Shown here in pieces: positions 32,003 through 41,130 of a stretch of DNA of 64,000 bases. Made by a program: the position numbers and the translations under genes. Origin of the DNA: Anaerolineae bacterium. GTDB taxonomy: Bacteria; Chloroflexota; Anaerolineae; Aggregatilineales; UBA2796. The stretch is taken from the NCBI GenBank assembly GCA_019637555.1, contig JAHBVK010000004.1:1-64000 (forward strand), in the 5' to 3' direction. Under the pieces are notes generated by a model that saw only the letters and a list, made by a program, of their open reading frames with translations, ran no database searches and was not told where the DNA came from. Within the stretch, counting starts at the first letter, position 1. Each line of letters begins with the position of its first letter.

Positions 32003-33139
32003 TCATTCTAGCGCGTACAATTGACCTGCTGTAGTAACTACATAAACAACCTTATCAGCCAGCGCGGGTGCAGCGTAGATTAATCCATCGGTATCGAAGG
32101 TCCAATGCACCTTGCCCGTGGTCGTCCTGACCACATAGAATGTGCTTGCCGCCTCGGTGGAAGCTTGAGGACCGTGTTCGCCCACGCCAAAGTAAAGTAA
32201 TCCGCCGTCGAACAAGGCGTCGGAGGTCGCCCAACTGGCGACAGGTAATTGCCAGCGTAAACTGCCCGTCAGACGATCCAGCGCGAAAAGCGTGCTGCTG
32301 CTGTGCCCAACGAAAACGCCATCCTCATTTACCGTCGGCGCGGACCATTCGGCACTGCGACTGCGCGGCGCCCGAAAGCGCCATAAGATGTCACCGCTTG
32401 CGGCGTCCAGCGCAAGGAACTCATTATCGCCATTGCCCGCATAAACAACACCTCCATAAACTGCTGGAGCAGACCACTTATCGCGGGTGGAAGCTGTCCA
32501 TAAGACCGTCCCAGCGTGTCGATCTATGGCATAAAGGTGCGTCCATGTTGAAAAGTACACGCTGTCTTCACTCGCAGCGCCCGACCACAAGATAGACTCG
32601 CCGCTCGTAAACGACCAGATTGCAGTTCCCATCTTAGCGTCTAGCGCGTATACCGTCCCCCTATCACTGCCCGTGTAGATTACACTATCAAGCAAGATTG
32701 GTGGTGACGACCAAATCGAACCGTCGGTTTCAAAGGACCACAGCGGTTTGCCGTCAATCGCTTGCAAGGCATACAACCCATCCTTACCCGCGCCAAAATA
32801 AACCATGCCATCGGCGGCAATTGGTGTTGAAATCATGCTGCTATCGTGCGTGTAGCGCCAGCGTTCGCGACCTGTTTCTGCATCCAACGCCAAAAGCACA
32901 CCTTGTACCAGCGGTACGTATAAAGTTCCTTCCGCATACAAAGGAGCTAATGCGCCGGACTCTAGTGTGCGTACCCACTTCACGCCTTTGAAAACAGGTA
33001 CACCATGTGCCGGATAATAGCCATCACGGGTGGCGCTGCCGCGATACTGCGCCGTATCGGGCGGCTCTTGAGCATGAGTAGGAGCGGCGAATGCTGCCAC
33101 TAGGTACATCAGCACTATAAGTGAGAACCATCGTTTCAT
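32003..33139 (-). CDS. Exported PQQ-like beta-propeller protein
   Basis: A 378-residue protein with a signal peptide (MKRWFSLIVLMYLVAAFAAPTHAQE) and repeated propeller blades of the PQQ-enzyme type. Each blade has an A-L-D-A-x-x-G-x-x-x-W pattern: LALDAETGRERWRY, YALQAIDGKPLWSF, YALDAKMGTAIWSF, YAIDRHAGTVLWT, LALDAASGDILWRF, FALDRLTGSLRWQL, with YVVRTTTGKVHWTF as the last. There is no catalytic dehydrogenase region, so it is likely a binding or scaffold protein outside the cytoplasmic membrane. ATG 33139 has AAAGGA 7 bases upstream; an upstream start at 33163 is less likely. It is last in a LuxR-MFS-PQQ series. Confidence 0.88.
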   Translation of the reverse strand: MKRWFSLIVLMYLVAAFAAPTHAQEPPDTAQYRGSATRDGYYPAHGVPVFKGVKWVRTLESGALAPLYAEGTLYVPLVQGVLLALDAETGRERWRYTHDSSMISTPIAADGMVYFGAGKDGLYALQAIDGKPLWSFETDGSIWSSPPILLDSVIYTGSDRGTVYALDAKMGTAIWSFTSGESILWSGAASEDSVYFSTWTHLYAIDRHAGTVLWTASTRDKWSAPAVYGGVVYAGNGDNEFLALDAASGDILWRFRAPRSRSAEWSAPTVNEDGVFVGHSSSTLFALDRLTGSLRWQLPVASWATSDALFDGGLLYFGVGEHGPQASTEAASTFYVVRTTTGKVHWTFDTDGLIYAAPALADKVVYVVTTAGQLYALE

Positions 33140-33169
33140 GATCACATCCTTTGCTACTAACAACGGTGT

Positions 33170-34513
33170 TTATCCAGCCGCAGTTGGTTCGTAATTAGGC
33201 AGTGAACTATCCATATTCTGAATAAGCGGTGTGACGTAGATTGCCAGTGAAACGATGACAATAGCTATTCCAGCTAGGGTCAGAAGCAAGCCCATGCCCG
33301 CACCATTACCGCTGCCAAAGATTGGCGCAAATGCCGCCCACTGCGGAGTCCGGGCAAATGGCTCGAAGACACGATCTGCCAATGGTCCGGCGACCAGATA
33401 AGACAAGGGAATTAAGGTCATGGAAATCTGGCTGATTGCCGCAAACACACGCCCCTGCAATGCTGGTGGAACTTTTATTTGCAGCGTGGAGATGATCGAG
33501 ACATTGTTGACCGGCGGGAAGATCGCCATGATGAACAGCAGCAGCGCCATCGAGAGTGGATTTGACTGCGTACCCAGCAGAGTAAGCGCAGCACCCAGAA
33601 TTGCAATCCCCGGCATCATGGTGTGAATCCGCCGCTTCGTACCTCCCCACGCTGCCATCAGTAAGGCGCCCGTCAGCGTACCAGCACTGTATGCACCGAG
33701 CAGGGTTCCCAGCAAGGCTGCATTATTGTTCGTACGTTCAAGGATGTAAGGTGTTTGCAGTGCGTTTGCTCCTGCCAGAAAGAAATTGGTACTGCCCGTA
33801 AAGACGAAGATCATCAACAGCGGTTTGTGCTGCCAGACGAAACGAAAGCCCGCCATGATTTCTGACCAGAATGAGCTGCGCTGTCCTTCTCCTATCGCGT
33901 TTTGCTCCTGCGCGGCATTGGGTGCGGGGTTGGGGAGATGCATCGTCAGCAGCACCAGCGCTGCACCAAGAAAGGTGATCAAATCAATGGCAATGATGCC
34001 AGCAACACCAAGCAACGGATACGCCGCCCCTGTGATGGCTGGCGCGATGATGGCGGCAATAGGGGAGCTGACAAACTGCACCGCGTTGGCGCGATTACGA
34101 TGTTTATCAGGCACAAGCGAGGTGATCGTCGCTTGGAAGGCGACCCCTTGAAACATGTCGAAGCATGCCTTGAACAAGGTGATCGCATACAGATGCCAAA
34201 CTTCAAATCTGCCGGAGAGGAAACTAGCCAACAGCACTAATGTGCCCACCGCTTGACCCGTGTCGGACAAGATCATCACTGCGCGACGGGAGAATCGATC
34301 CGCGAATAAGCCCGCAAACGGGGTGCTGATGAAACGCGGGATGATGGCGAAGAACGAGACTAATGTAAGCGGTGTGGCATTGCCGGTCTGACCAAATAGC
34401 CAGATGCCAACTGCTAAGTCCGTCATGCGCGTGCCGATCAAGGAAAAGGTCTGAGTCAGCAGCAGTGCATAGAACTTACGAATACCGCTGCGTTCTGTAA
34501 CGGCGTCTGTCAT
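33170..34513 (-). CDS. MFS efflux transporter
   Basis: A 447-residue major-facilitator transporter with about twelve hydrophobic segments, of the MFS_3 / macrolide- or enterobactin-efflux type. FYALLLTQTFSLIGTRMTDLAVGIW is the first helix, and FAGLFADRFSRRAVMILSD is the G-x-x-x-D-R-x-x-R-R loop between helices 2 and 3. A central loop (residues 196-218) links the halves. The substrate is unknown; the LuxR-type ATPase regulator upstream and the exported PQQ-like protein downstream read in the same direction. A palindromic or promoter signal before it was not found. Confidence 0.88.
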   Translation of the reverse strand: MTDAVTERSGIRKFYALLLTQTFSLIGTRMTDLAVGIWLFGQTGNATPLTLVSFFAIIPRFISTPFAGLFADRFSRRAVMILSDTGQAVGTLVLLASFLSGRFEVWHLYAITLFKACFDMFQGVAFQATITSLVPDKHRNRANAVQFVSSPIAAIIAPAITGAAYPLLGVAGIIAIDLITFLGAALVLLTMHLPNPAPNAAQEQNAIGEGQRSSFWSEIMAGFRFVWQHKPLLMIFVFTGSTNFFLAGANALQTPYILERTNNNAALLGTLLGAYSAGTLTGALLMAAWGGTKRRIHTMMPGIAILGAALTLLGTQSNPLSMALLLFIMAIFPPVNNVSIISTLQIKVPPALQGRVFAAISQISMTLIPLSYLVAGPLADRVFEPFARTPQWAAFAPIFGSGNGAGMGLLLTLAGIAIVIVSLAIYVTPLIQNMDSSLPNYEPTAAG

Positions 34514-34611
34514 GTTGCTTGTATCTCCGTGAACTGAACAAGCTAACAGTAACAGCAGAATATCGGGTTGGCGTCCGACGAAGGTGGAAGTCGGGGGTGA
34601 ATTCGTGAAGG

Positions 34612-37197
34612 CTAAAGGATGCCGCCATCGCGGGCACGGATCAGCGCTTGAGTGCGGCTGTTGACACCAAGTTTGCTGTAGATATGCGTGATATGCTTTT
34701 TAACTGTGCTCTCGCCAATGATTAGCCGATCCGCAATTGCTTGATTGGAGAAGCCACTGGCAATCAATTGCAGGATTTCCAATTCCCGCGCGGAAAGGGC
34801 ATCTACGGTTTTGGCAGTGGTAAGCAGATGCTGTCCCACCAGTCCCCCGACAGTATCCCGTAACCGATGGATAACGTGCGCAACCGTCGAATCCACCTCC
34901 AGCGATCTTCCGCGCATCCAGTGTTCGGCAAAGAGATGCGGTGGTAAGCGCTGTTCGATCTCACGTCGAGCAGCACTGAACAACGGCAGCCGTTCCATCA
35001 GCGTATGTACCCGCCTCGAACTATGGGTAGCAAGCGACAACAGTTCGGCAGCAAACTGCAGATCGCCTGTAGACGCTAGCACACATGCCGCGCCACCCAA
35101 ACCCATAATTTTCTGGTTCAAATCACCATCGCTTAACACAAGCGTCAGATATTCACGAACTACACGGTAGTTTTTCATTCCTAAAGCTGCTAACGCCAAC
35201 CCGAAGGCGCGTTCCCGCTGGCTTAACCATTCTGCATCGGCGCAGATCTGCCACGCGCTGGCATAATCACTTTCTGCCAGTGCCGCCATATATAGATTAT
35301 GGGTGCCAAATTCCATTCCCGCGCGGTAACCATACTGGCGCGACATACTGATCACCGCTGCCGACGACTGCCGTACCGTCACCAGATCAGTGGTATAGAA
35401 CGCCAAACTGCCGAGACACTGCTCTGCCCACAGCACACGCGACCAGTTAGTGTGCTGCTGACCATATTGGAGCGATTCCTCAAAACAGCGGCGTGCTTCG
35501 GCAAACTGCCCTTGCCACATCAAATATGAACCCGCGTTGATCAGGAACATTGATAAGCTGTTGATGTCACCAAGCGCGCGGGCTATTGTGCAACATTGTT
35601 GGGCACAATCCATCGCCTGCGTTTCGTCGTTGATCTTTACATACAAAAAGCCGAGTAGATGCAGCACCTGTGCCTCCCAGTACTGCCGTCCGCTATCATG
35701 GTAGCGCTGCAAACTGCGGTACAGTGAGGTGCGCGCTTCTTCATATTCTTCAGTGACGATGAGTAAGTGCCCATATGTAAAGTCAGCCAAGGCACGATGT
35801 TCGTGTAGAATTAGCTGATCAAAGGTACGCTGGACAGCTTCTTCCAGTTGATTCAGCATTACGGCAGGGAAGGTAGCTGGATCACGACTAAGCAGCAGCA
35901 ACTGAACTGCACATAAGGTGAGCCGTGCGGCGATGACATCATCCTTGCTTCGCCACGCTTCTACCGCCAAGCGAAAGAATGCTTCGCCTGCGTCCCATTT
36001 GCTCTCCATATTAAAATAAATAGCCAATGGCTCGATCATCTTGTCGAGCGCAACAGTGTCGCCTATTGCCAGCGCCCACGACCATGCCGCCGCGATATTT
36101 TCCCAATCGGCGTTCAGGCATTGCGCTGCCTCTACTTGGTAATGGTTGTGCAGTCGCTCTGCTTGGTCATGCACCAGCGCGGCAAAGTAAGCGGTGTGGC
36201 GCTGCCGAATATCGACTTCTGATCGTTGTGTCTGTGCCACAAGCTGACTTTCGCCGTAGCGTCGTAGCAATTCATGAAAGTGATAGCGCCCCGTGTCTGG
36301 ATCGTGCCACATCAGGGCGCGTCCGATAAGCATTCTTAGGTCCGCGAGTTGGGCGTTGGCAACGTGTTGAGCCGCCGTGCGGGTAAAACCATCTTTGAAT
36401 ACACTGAGCTGCATCAGTAACTGCTGTTCGGCAGGTGATAGCCGGAACCAGGCAAAGCGCAGCACGTCTTTAAGACTGTGCTGATGCAGTGGCAGATCGC
36501 GCCATTCCGTATGCAGGAAATCCAGATCGGCAGCGATCTCCTGAGCGATCTCTTGTGGGGAGAGCACCTCTATCCATGCCGCTGCAAACAGAATACCGAG
36601 CGGCATTCCACCAAGATACTCGCAGATGCGTGCGATGCTAGTTGCGTTGACAGCATTCACCTCGAATGAGGGTTGTAATTGCTTTGCCGTCGCCACAAAT
36701 AGTGTTGAAGCCGCCTCTACGGATAAGCCTTTGAGTTGATAAACTACTTCGCTGCTGATCGATAATCGTTTAGGCGATGTGATCAGCACCGTTTGCTCCT
36801 GTGCCGTGAGTTCCTCAATCAATGGAACAGCGTCATCAGCAACGCCGTCAATAGTGTCCAGCACCAGTAAGCAGCGCTTAGCGCCGAAATAGCTTAGCAG
36901 TTGTTGGCGCGGGGGTAGCTCCTGATGGAAGGTGTAACCAAGCGAAGTGGCGATGCCATCGATCAGAGCATTCAACGCCACGTTCTCCGGCAGCGGCACG
37001 AAGAAGACGCCATTCTCAATAGCATCCGCTTCCGCCAGCCGCCGCGCGACTTCGATGGCGAGGCGTGTTTTACCCATGCCACTGGGCGCGAGGAGGGTCA
37101 CTAAGCGGGCTTCGCTAAGTCTTCTAGCGAGTTCCGTCAATTCGCCTGTTCTTCCAATTAGCGGTGTGGATGGTATGGGCAGTGAACGTGATTTCAC
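34612..37197 (-). CDS. ATPase-TPR-LuxR family transcriptional regulator
   Basis: An 861-residue STAND-type regulator. PLIGRTGELTELARRL opens it; a P-loop variant LLAPSGMGKTRLAIEVARRLAE lies near residue 33 and Walker B-like CLLVLDTIDG near 111. A long alpha-helical TPR-like region covers about 330-780. The C-terminus is a LuxR helix-turn-helix: LSARELEILQLIASGFSNQAIADRL and ESTVKKHITHIYSKLGVNSR (residues 795-850). Such proteins act as ATP-dependent activators when an inducer or partner protein binds. It starts with GTG and reads toward the MFS gene, which it probably controls. Confidence 0.92.
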   Translation of the reverse strand: MKSRSLPIPSTPLIGRTGELTELARRLSEARLVTLLAPSGMGKTRLAIEVARRLAEADAIENGVFFVPLPENVALNALIDGIATSLGYTFHQELPPRQQLLSYFGAKRCLLVLDTIDGVADDAVPLIEELTAQEQTVLITSPKRLSISSEVVYQLKGLSVEAASTLFVATAKQLQPSFEVNAVNATSIARICEYLGGMPLGILFAAAWIEVLSPQEIAQEIAADLDFLHTEWRDLPLHQHSLKDVLRFAWFRLSPAEQQLLMQLSVFKDGFTRTAAQHVANAQLADLRMLIGRALMWHDPDTGRYHFHELLRRYGESQLVAQTQRSEVDIRQRHTAYFAALVHDQAERLHNHYQVEAAQCLNADWENIAAAWSWALAIGDTVALDKMIEPLAIYFNMESKWDAGEAFFRLAVEAWRSKDDVIAARLTLCAVQLLLLSRDPATFPAVMLNQLEEAVQRTFDQLILHEHRALADFTYGHLLIVTEEYEEARTSLYRSLQRYHDSGRQYWEAQVLHLLGFLYVKINDETQAMDCAQQCCTIARALGDINSLSMFLINAGSYLMWQGQFAEARRCFEESLQYGQQHTNWSRVLWAEQCLGSLAFYTTDLVTVRQSSAAVISMSRQYGYRAGMEFGTHNLYMAALAESDYASAWQICADAEWLSQRERAFGLALAALGMKNYRVVREYLTLVLSDGDLNQKIMGLGGAACVLASTGDLQFAAELLSLATHSSRRVHTLMERLPLFSAARREIEQRLPPHLFAEHWMRGRSLEVDSTVAHVIHRLRDTVGGLVGQHLLTTAKTVDALSARELEILQLIASGFSNQAIADRLIIGESTVKKHITHIYSKLGVNSRTQALIRARDGGIL

Positions 37198-37208
37198 CGG
37201 ATAAGATT

Positions 37209-37254
37209 AGACCTCTAAGCGAACCACTACTAGCATAGCAGAACTTAGAGGTCT
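37209..37254. promoter_or_regulatory. Inverted repeat between trxB end and the LuxR-type gene
   Basis: AGACCTCTAAG (37209-37219) and CTTAGAGGTCT (37244-37254) are perfect complements around a 24-base loop. On the minus strand no T-run follows, so it may be an operator for the LuxR-type gene or a weak terminator of trxB. Confidence 0.5.
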
Positions 37255-37288
37255 TTTAGATGTTGGGTAGCTGAAATGGAAGAACGAG

Positions 37289-38275
37289 TTACTTCGCCTG
37301 TGCTTCAGCCTCAGCCGCGACTTCCGCCTTGACGTGCTCGGCGACCTTCTCAACCGATTCGCGCTTCGCCAGCCACTGCTCGGTGGACATCGCTGCCGCC
37401 GTGCCCTGACCAACCGAGGTCGCTACCTGCTTCCACAGCGGATCTTGGATCTCGCCTGCCGCAAAGACACCCTCAACGCTGGTACGCATGAACTTATCGG
37501 TGATCACGTAGCCGTGCTCGTCCATCGCCAGCTTACCCGTGAACAGGCTGTTGTTGGGATCGTGACCGATGAAGATGAACACACCTTCCGTCGGATACTC
37601 ATAGCTCTCGCCCGTCTTCAGGTTGCGCAGCTTGACCGCATTGACCTTGTTATCGCCCTTGATCTCCTCCACAACGGTATCCCACGTGAAGTTCATCTTG
37701 GGGTTCTCGAAAGCACGATCTTGCTGTGTTTTCTCAGCGCGTAAGCTATCACGGCGGTGGATCAGATCGACGTTGGTGGCAAAACGGGTCAGGAACAGCC
37801 CTTCTTTCACCGCGCTGTCGCCGCCGCCGATGACCACTACCTTCTTGTTGCGGAAGAAGAAGCCATCGCAAGTACCGCAGTAGCTAACCCCGCGTCCGGT
37901 GAATTCGGACTCGCCGGGGACTTCCAGCAAACGCGGTGACGCGCCGGAGGTGACGATCAAGGCGTCGGCGCTGTACTCGTTATTGCCCGTCTTGACGCGG
38001 AAGGGTGATCCGTGCTCCAGATCGACTTCCAACACAATGTCCATATCGATCCGTGCGCCGAATTTCTCCGCCTGATTCTTCATGATCTCGATCAAGTCAG
38101 GTCCACTGCCACCCGTGAAACCGGGATAATTTTCGATCTCGTGGGTCAGCGATACCTGTCCGCCGAACTGCGGTCCAGCGATGACCACTGGATTCAGTTG
38201 AGCGCGGGCAGTATACAGCGCAGCGGTCAAACCCGCTGGACCTGAACCGATAATGACAACTTTCTCGTGCTGCAT
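37289..38275 (-). CDS. trxB: Thioredoxin reductase
   Basis: A 328-residue low-molecular-weight thioredoxin reductase. FAD-binding [20 protein letters not shown] is at the N-terminus; the redox pair is CGTCDG near residue 134, directly followed by the NADPH loop [35 protein letters not shown] near residue 278 is the C-terminal FAD contact. It transfers electrons from NADPH to thioredoxin. The C-terminal tail (from about 312) is Ala/Glu-rich. Its last 56 bases are duplicated at 31708. It lies downstream of a zinc anti-sigma factor gene on the same strand, which hints at redox-linked control. Confidence 0.96.
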   Translation of the reverse strand: MQHEKVVIIGSGPAGLTAALYTARAQLNPVVIAGPQFGGQVSLTHEIENYPGFTGGSGPDLIEIMKNQAEKFGARIDMDIVLEVDLEHGSPFRVKTGNNEYSADALIVTSGASPRLLEVPGESEFTGRGVSYCGTCDGFFFRNKKVVVIGGGDSAVKEGLFLTRFATNVDLIHRRDSLRAEKTQQDRAFENPKMNFTWDTVVEEIKGDNKVNAVKLRNLKTGESYEYPTEGVFIFIGHDPNNSLFTGKLAMDEHGYVITDKFMRTSVEGVFAAGEIQDPLWKQVATSVGQGTAAAMSTEQWLAKRESVEKVAEHVKAEVAAEAEAQAK

Positions 38276-38393
38276 AGTGATTACGTCTATCCTTCGTTTG
38301 TCAGTGGTTTGATCAGCAGATCAAGCGCTAGAAACTAGAAAATCGGAAATGAGATTAAAAAACGCTGCCTGAAAGGATGTTAGCAAACTGCTG

Positions 38394-38681
38394 TTAGCAG
38401 TCGCCACACTGCTGCGCTTTGAGGACCGCCACCAATGCCGTAAATTCCTCATGGCATTTCGGGCAGCAGCGCAAATGAGCGTAAATGCCCGGCAGTGCCG
38501 TCTTGGGATCTGCGCCTTGCGCTACCTGTTCAGCGAGGCAATCTAAATTTTCCCCGCATTTCTTACAGTCAACATCGCTAACATGCAGCGCGATCATCTC
38601 GTGTAGGAGCTGCATGGTGCGTTGACGCGACTCCGGATTCGGGTCTTCGGTGACGTTGCGATTCACGTTCTGATTGCTCAT
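38394..38681 (-). CDS. Zinc-binding anti-sigma-factor-like protein
   Basis: A 95-residue protein with two Cys pairs. HLRCCPKCHEEFTAL fits the H-x3-C-x2-C signature of zinc anti-sigma (ZAS) proteins, and VDCKKCGENLDCLAE adds a second C-x2-C unit; the C-terminus ends QQCGDC. It is soluble, without a membrane segment. It follows the sigma-factor gene by 73 bases in the same direction, so it probably binds and restrains that sigma factor, possibly releasing it on thiol oxidation. The upstream gap shows no hairpin. Confidence 0.75.
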   Translation of the reverse strand: MSNQNVNRNVTEDPNPESRQRTMQLLHEMIALHVSDVDCKKCGENLDCLAEQVAQGADPKTALPGIYAHLRCCPKCHEEFTALVAVLKAQQCGDC

Positions 38682-38754
38682 AGTATTCTAGTCCGTCATT
38701 GAACAGACGCCCTCAACTCTCACGGTCTTACAAACCTTTACAGGCTTTTACACG

Positions 38755-39426
38755 TTAGCGTTCAAAGAGATCGAGGATGTATTCGGGCGACAGTCCAGTT
38801 TCCTCCAGATAATCACGCAGTTTACGGCGTGCGTCGTGGATCAATTTGTAGAGCGCATTACGGTTTGTGCCCATCTGCTCCGCCACCACTTCCAGCGGAA
38901 TATCATCGAGGATAATCGCTTCCATTGCTGTGCGCTGACGCGGGGTGAGCACATTTTGGAATGCCTCTGTAACTTTCCCCAGAACGTCCTCCTGCTCAAT
39001 CACCTGCTCCGGGCGGGCGATTGGCGCACTGGAGATCGGGGCGGCGTTGGCGACAGCGGGCACCTCACCGTTTTCCGTCAGTTCATCAAGGCTGTAATCC
39101 TTGTAACGGGCGCGACGCATCTCGCTGATCGCTACCCGCATGGCTATCTTCATCGCCCACGTGGTGAATTGGCTGTCACCGCGAAAGGTATCCAGATTGT
39201 CCAGCACACGGAGTGTGGCATCTTGCGCGAAGTCTTGCGCCATCTGCGTCAATTCATCGGGCGAGAGATCGTTGAGATCGCTGCGTTCCCGACTGAGATA
39301 GTAATAGATGCCGCGTTGTAAACGTGTGCGCAAGTCTTCGATTGCCTGACCGCGCTCTATAGTATTGCCCGCTGCTGATAAGACATCGATCCACTGAGCG
39401 TTGCTACGCTCTACCATCGTATTCAT
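38755..39426 (-). CDS. Sigma-70 family (ECF-like) RNA polymerase sigma factor
   Basis: A 223-residue sigma factor. Region 2 is visible as FAQDATLRVLDNLDTFRGDSQFTTWAMKIAMRVAISEMRR in two pieces (residues 67-106), and region 4 as LTPRQRTAMEAIILDDIPLEVVAEQMGTNRNALYKLIHDARRKLR (residues 160-205). A linker rich in Ala/Pro joins them. It overlaps the histidine kinase gene by 4 bases (ATGA) and is followed by a zinc anti-sigma gene, so kinase, sigma and anti-sigma form one regulatory unit. It was probably named ECF by content; the N-terminus has no region 1. Confidence 0.92.
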   Translation of the reverse strand: MNTMVERSNAQWIDVLSAAGNTIERGQAIEDLRTRLQRGIYYYLSRERSDLNDLSPDELTQMAQDFAQDATLRVLDNLDTFRGDSQFTTWAMKIAMRVAISEMRRARYKDYSLDELTENGEVPAVANAAPISSAPIARPEQVIEQEDVLGKVTEAFQNVLTPRQRTAMEAIILDDIPLEVVAEQMGTNRNALYKLIHDARRKLRDYLEETGLSPEYILDLFER

Positions 39427-40349
39427 CCCATTCCTGCCAGTTCAAAGCTGAACGTGCTGCCTGCTCCCGGTTTACCCTCAAATGCCAGCTTACTATTCAT
39501 CAGTTTAAGCAGTTCCATGGCTACCGGAATACCCATCCCGTAGCCCTTTTGCGAGATAACAATCTCATCTTCGCCGCGAAAGAACGGTTCGCCCAATTTC
39601 GCTTTCACCTCATCCGTCAACCCGATTCCAGTATCAATGACGCTGACGCGCAGTTTGTTCTCAGGCAGTGCCTCGGCTTTCAAGGTGATCGTGCCTGCTT
39701 TGCCATCGCTGACTGGTGTATATTGAATCGCGTTGCTGAACAGCTTGTAGATCGCCTTTGCCAACTGCCTTTGATCCACAGTTAGCAGCGGCAACCCCTG
39801 CGGAACATCCCAGACCAGTGTGTGCCCGAACTGGGCGTTCAGCGCATCCGCCTGTTTCTGCACTTCCATGACCACTTGGCTGAAGGTGGTCATTTTGCTG
39901 TCTAAACGGAAGCGACCAGCGTTTAGCTTGTTCAGATCGCTAATGTCGCTGACCAACCCTTCCATCGCCATGATGTTGTTGCGGATCGTATCCGCTGACT
40001 GCTGCTGCATCTCAGTTAGCGATCCGATCATGCCCTTCGCCAGCATATCGGCATAACCGCGAATGCTGGTCATCGGCTTGCGGATTTCATGCACCATCAT
40101 GGAGGTGAACGAAGCGATCTGATCGCGCAGGTTTTCCAGTTCGTCGTTCGGCGCGGCAGGGGATGAGACCGCTGTCGTATTAGGGGCGGCGACAGCAGTT
40201 ACCGGATCGGCGGCGGACTGATCTGCTTTTGCCAGCAGTTCATCAACCTGAGTAAGCATTGCCCGCAGCGAAACTAGCGTCATCTTGTCGAGGTTCTGTC
40301 GAAGCTCGGTAAGCAGATTGCGCGCTTCATGGAGTGGAGTTTCAGCCAT
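39423..40349 (-). CDS. Sensor histidine kinase (soluble)
   Basis: A 308-residue kinase without membrane segments. An N-terminal coiled or flexible part (1-75) is followed by the HisKA domain with MVHEIRKPMTSIRGYADML near residue 86 (phospho-His in VHE), and a HATPase_c domain: LFSNAIQYTPVSDG (N box), VIDTGIGL (G1), GMGIPVAMELLKLM (G2), GAGSTFSFEL. No response-regulator gene is adjacent. Its gene overlaps the sigma-factor start, suggesting coupled expression. Confidence 0.92.
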   Translation of the reverse strand: MAETPLHEARNLLTELRQNLDKMTLVSLRAMLTQVDELLAKADQSAADPVTAVAAPNTTAVSSPAAPNDELENLRDQIASFTSMMVHEIRKPMTSIRGYADMLAKGMIGSLTEMQQQSADTIRNNIMAMEGLVSDISDLNKLNAGRFRLDSKMTTFSQVVMEVQKQADALNAQFGHTLVWDVPQGLPLLTVDQRQLAKAIYKLFSNAIQYTPVSDGKAGTITLKAEALPENKLRVSVIDTGIGLTDEVKAKLGEPFFRGEDEIVISQKGYGMGIPVAMELLKLMNSKLAFEGKPGAGSTFSFELAGMG

Positions 40350-40358
40350 AACTCTAGA

Positions 40359-41126
40359 TTAATCCTTGGTGCCTTGTTCGCTGATCTGCCATTCTAGTTC
40401 GCCGTGTTCTGCTGTGTAGGCGCGTACTGCTGCTGCCATGCCTTCGATATTGTTCCAGAAGGTGCTAATCTGCGTCCGGTAACAGGCGATAGCAGCGATT
40501 TTAGCATTAATCACGGCATTGTCGATCTGGTGTCGGATTTCCCGCAGTTTGATGCCACGTTTTGCCAGGTCAGCCTGTGCCACACTCACCGCCTTAGGAT
40601 CCTGCGCAGCGTAAGGATAGTCTTCATAAAGCTGCACGTTGCCACCACTCGCTGCAATCCGCAGCGCGGCTTCACGCACGATGCGGTGATCGACGTGGTT
40701 GCCAGCAGCTAGGGGCGCATGCAGTGTCTGCCAGTTGAAGCGGGCGATATCCGTGAGCAAGCGTTCGATCAGGGCATCATCTGCCGGGTGATAAGTGCTG
40801 ATCACCGACTGCCAATCGGGATAATAGGCGCTGCCTTCAGCATCACAGCGGTAAGGCGCATCGGCATTATCCAGAAAGCGCACGCCAGCACCTACTTTCA
40901 CTGCTGCTTCCGCATCTTCATCGCGACGCACAGCGAAGGGAGTCGCCGCGACTTCCCAACGCACTTCCAATTCGCGGGTGAATGCCGTCGGATGCAAATG
41001 CTTGGGCGGATCGCCCGCCATCACGGTCAGGATCATGACGCGCTGGCGCTGCTTGGTGAGTATGGCGATTTGTCCGCCGCAGCTCATCACCGCGTCGTCA
41101 GGGTGTGGAGCAAGAAATAAGTGCAT
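40359..41126 (-). CDS. PIG-L family deacetylase
   Basis: About 255 residues. MHLFLAPHPDDAVMSCGGQIA at the N-terminus is the zinc-binding HPDD motif of LmbE/PIG-L enzymes, and NHVDHRIVREAALR near residue 145 gives the third ligand. It differs clearly from the PIG-L protein at 23224. The likely substrate is an N-acetyl sugar conjugate. ATG 41126 begins 4 bases after the kinase stop; an upstream reading into the kinase gene is not supported. It lies between two histidine-kinase genes, 9 bases before the second. Confidence 0.88.
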   Translation of the reverse strand: MHLFLAPHPDDAVMSCGGQIAILTKQRQRVMILTVMAGDPPKHLHPTAFTRELEVRWEVAATPFAVRRDEDAEAAVKVGAGVRFLDNADAPYRCDAEGSAYYPDWQSVISTYHPADDALIERLLTDIARFNWQTLHAPLAAGNHVDHRIVREAALRIAASGGNVQLYEDYPYAAQDPKAVSVAQADLAKRGIKLREIRHQIDNAVINAKIAAIACYRTQISTFWNNIEGMAAAVRAYTAEHGELEWQISEQGTKD

Positions 41127-41130
41127 AGGG

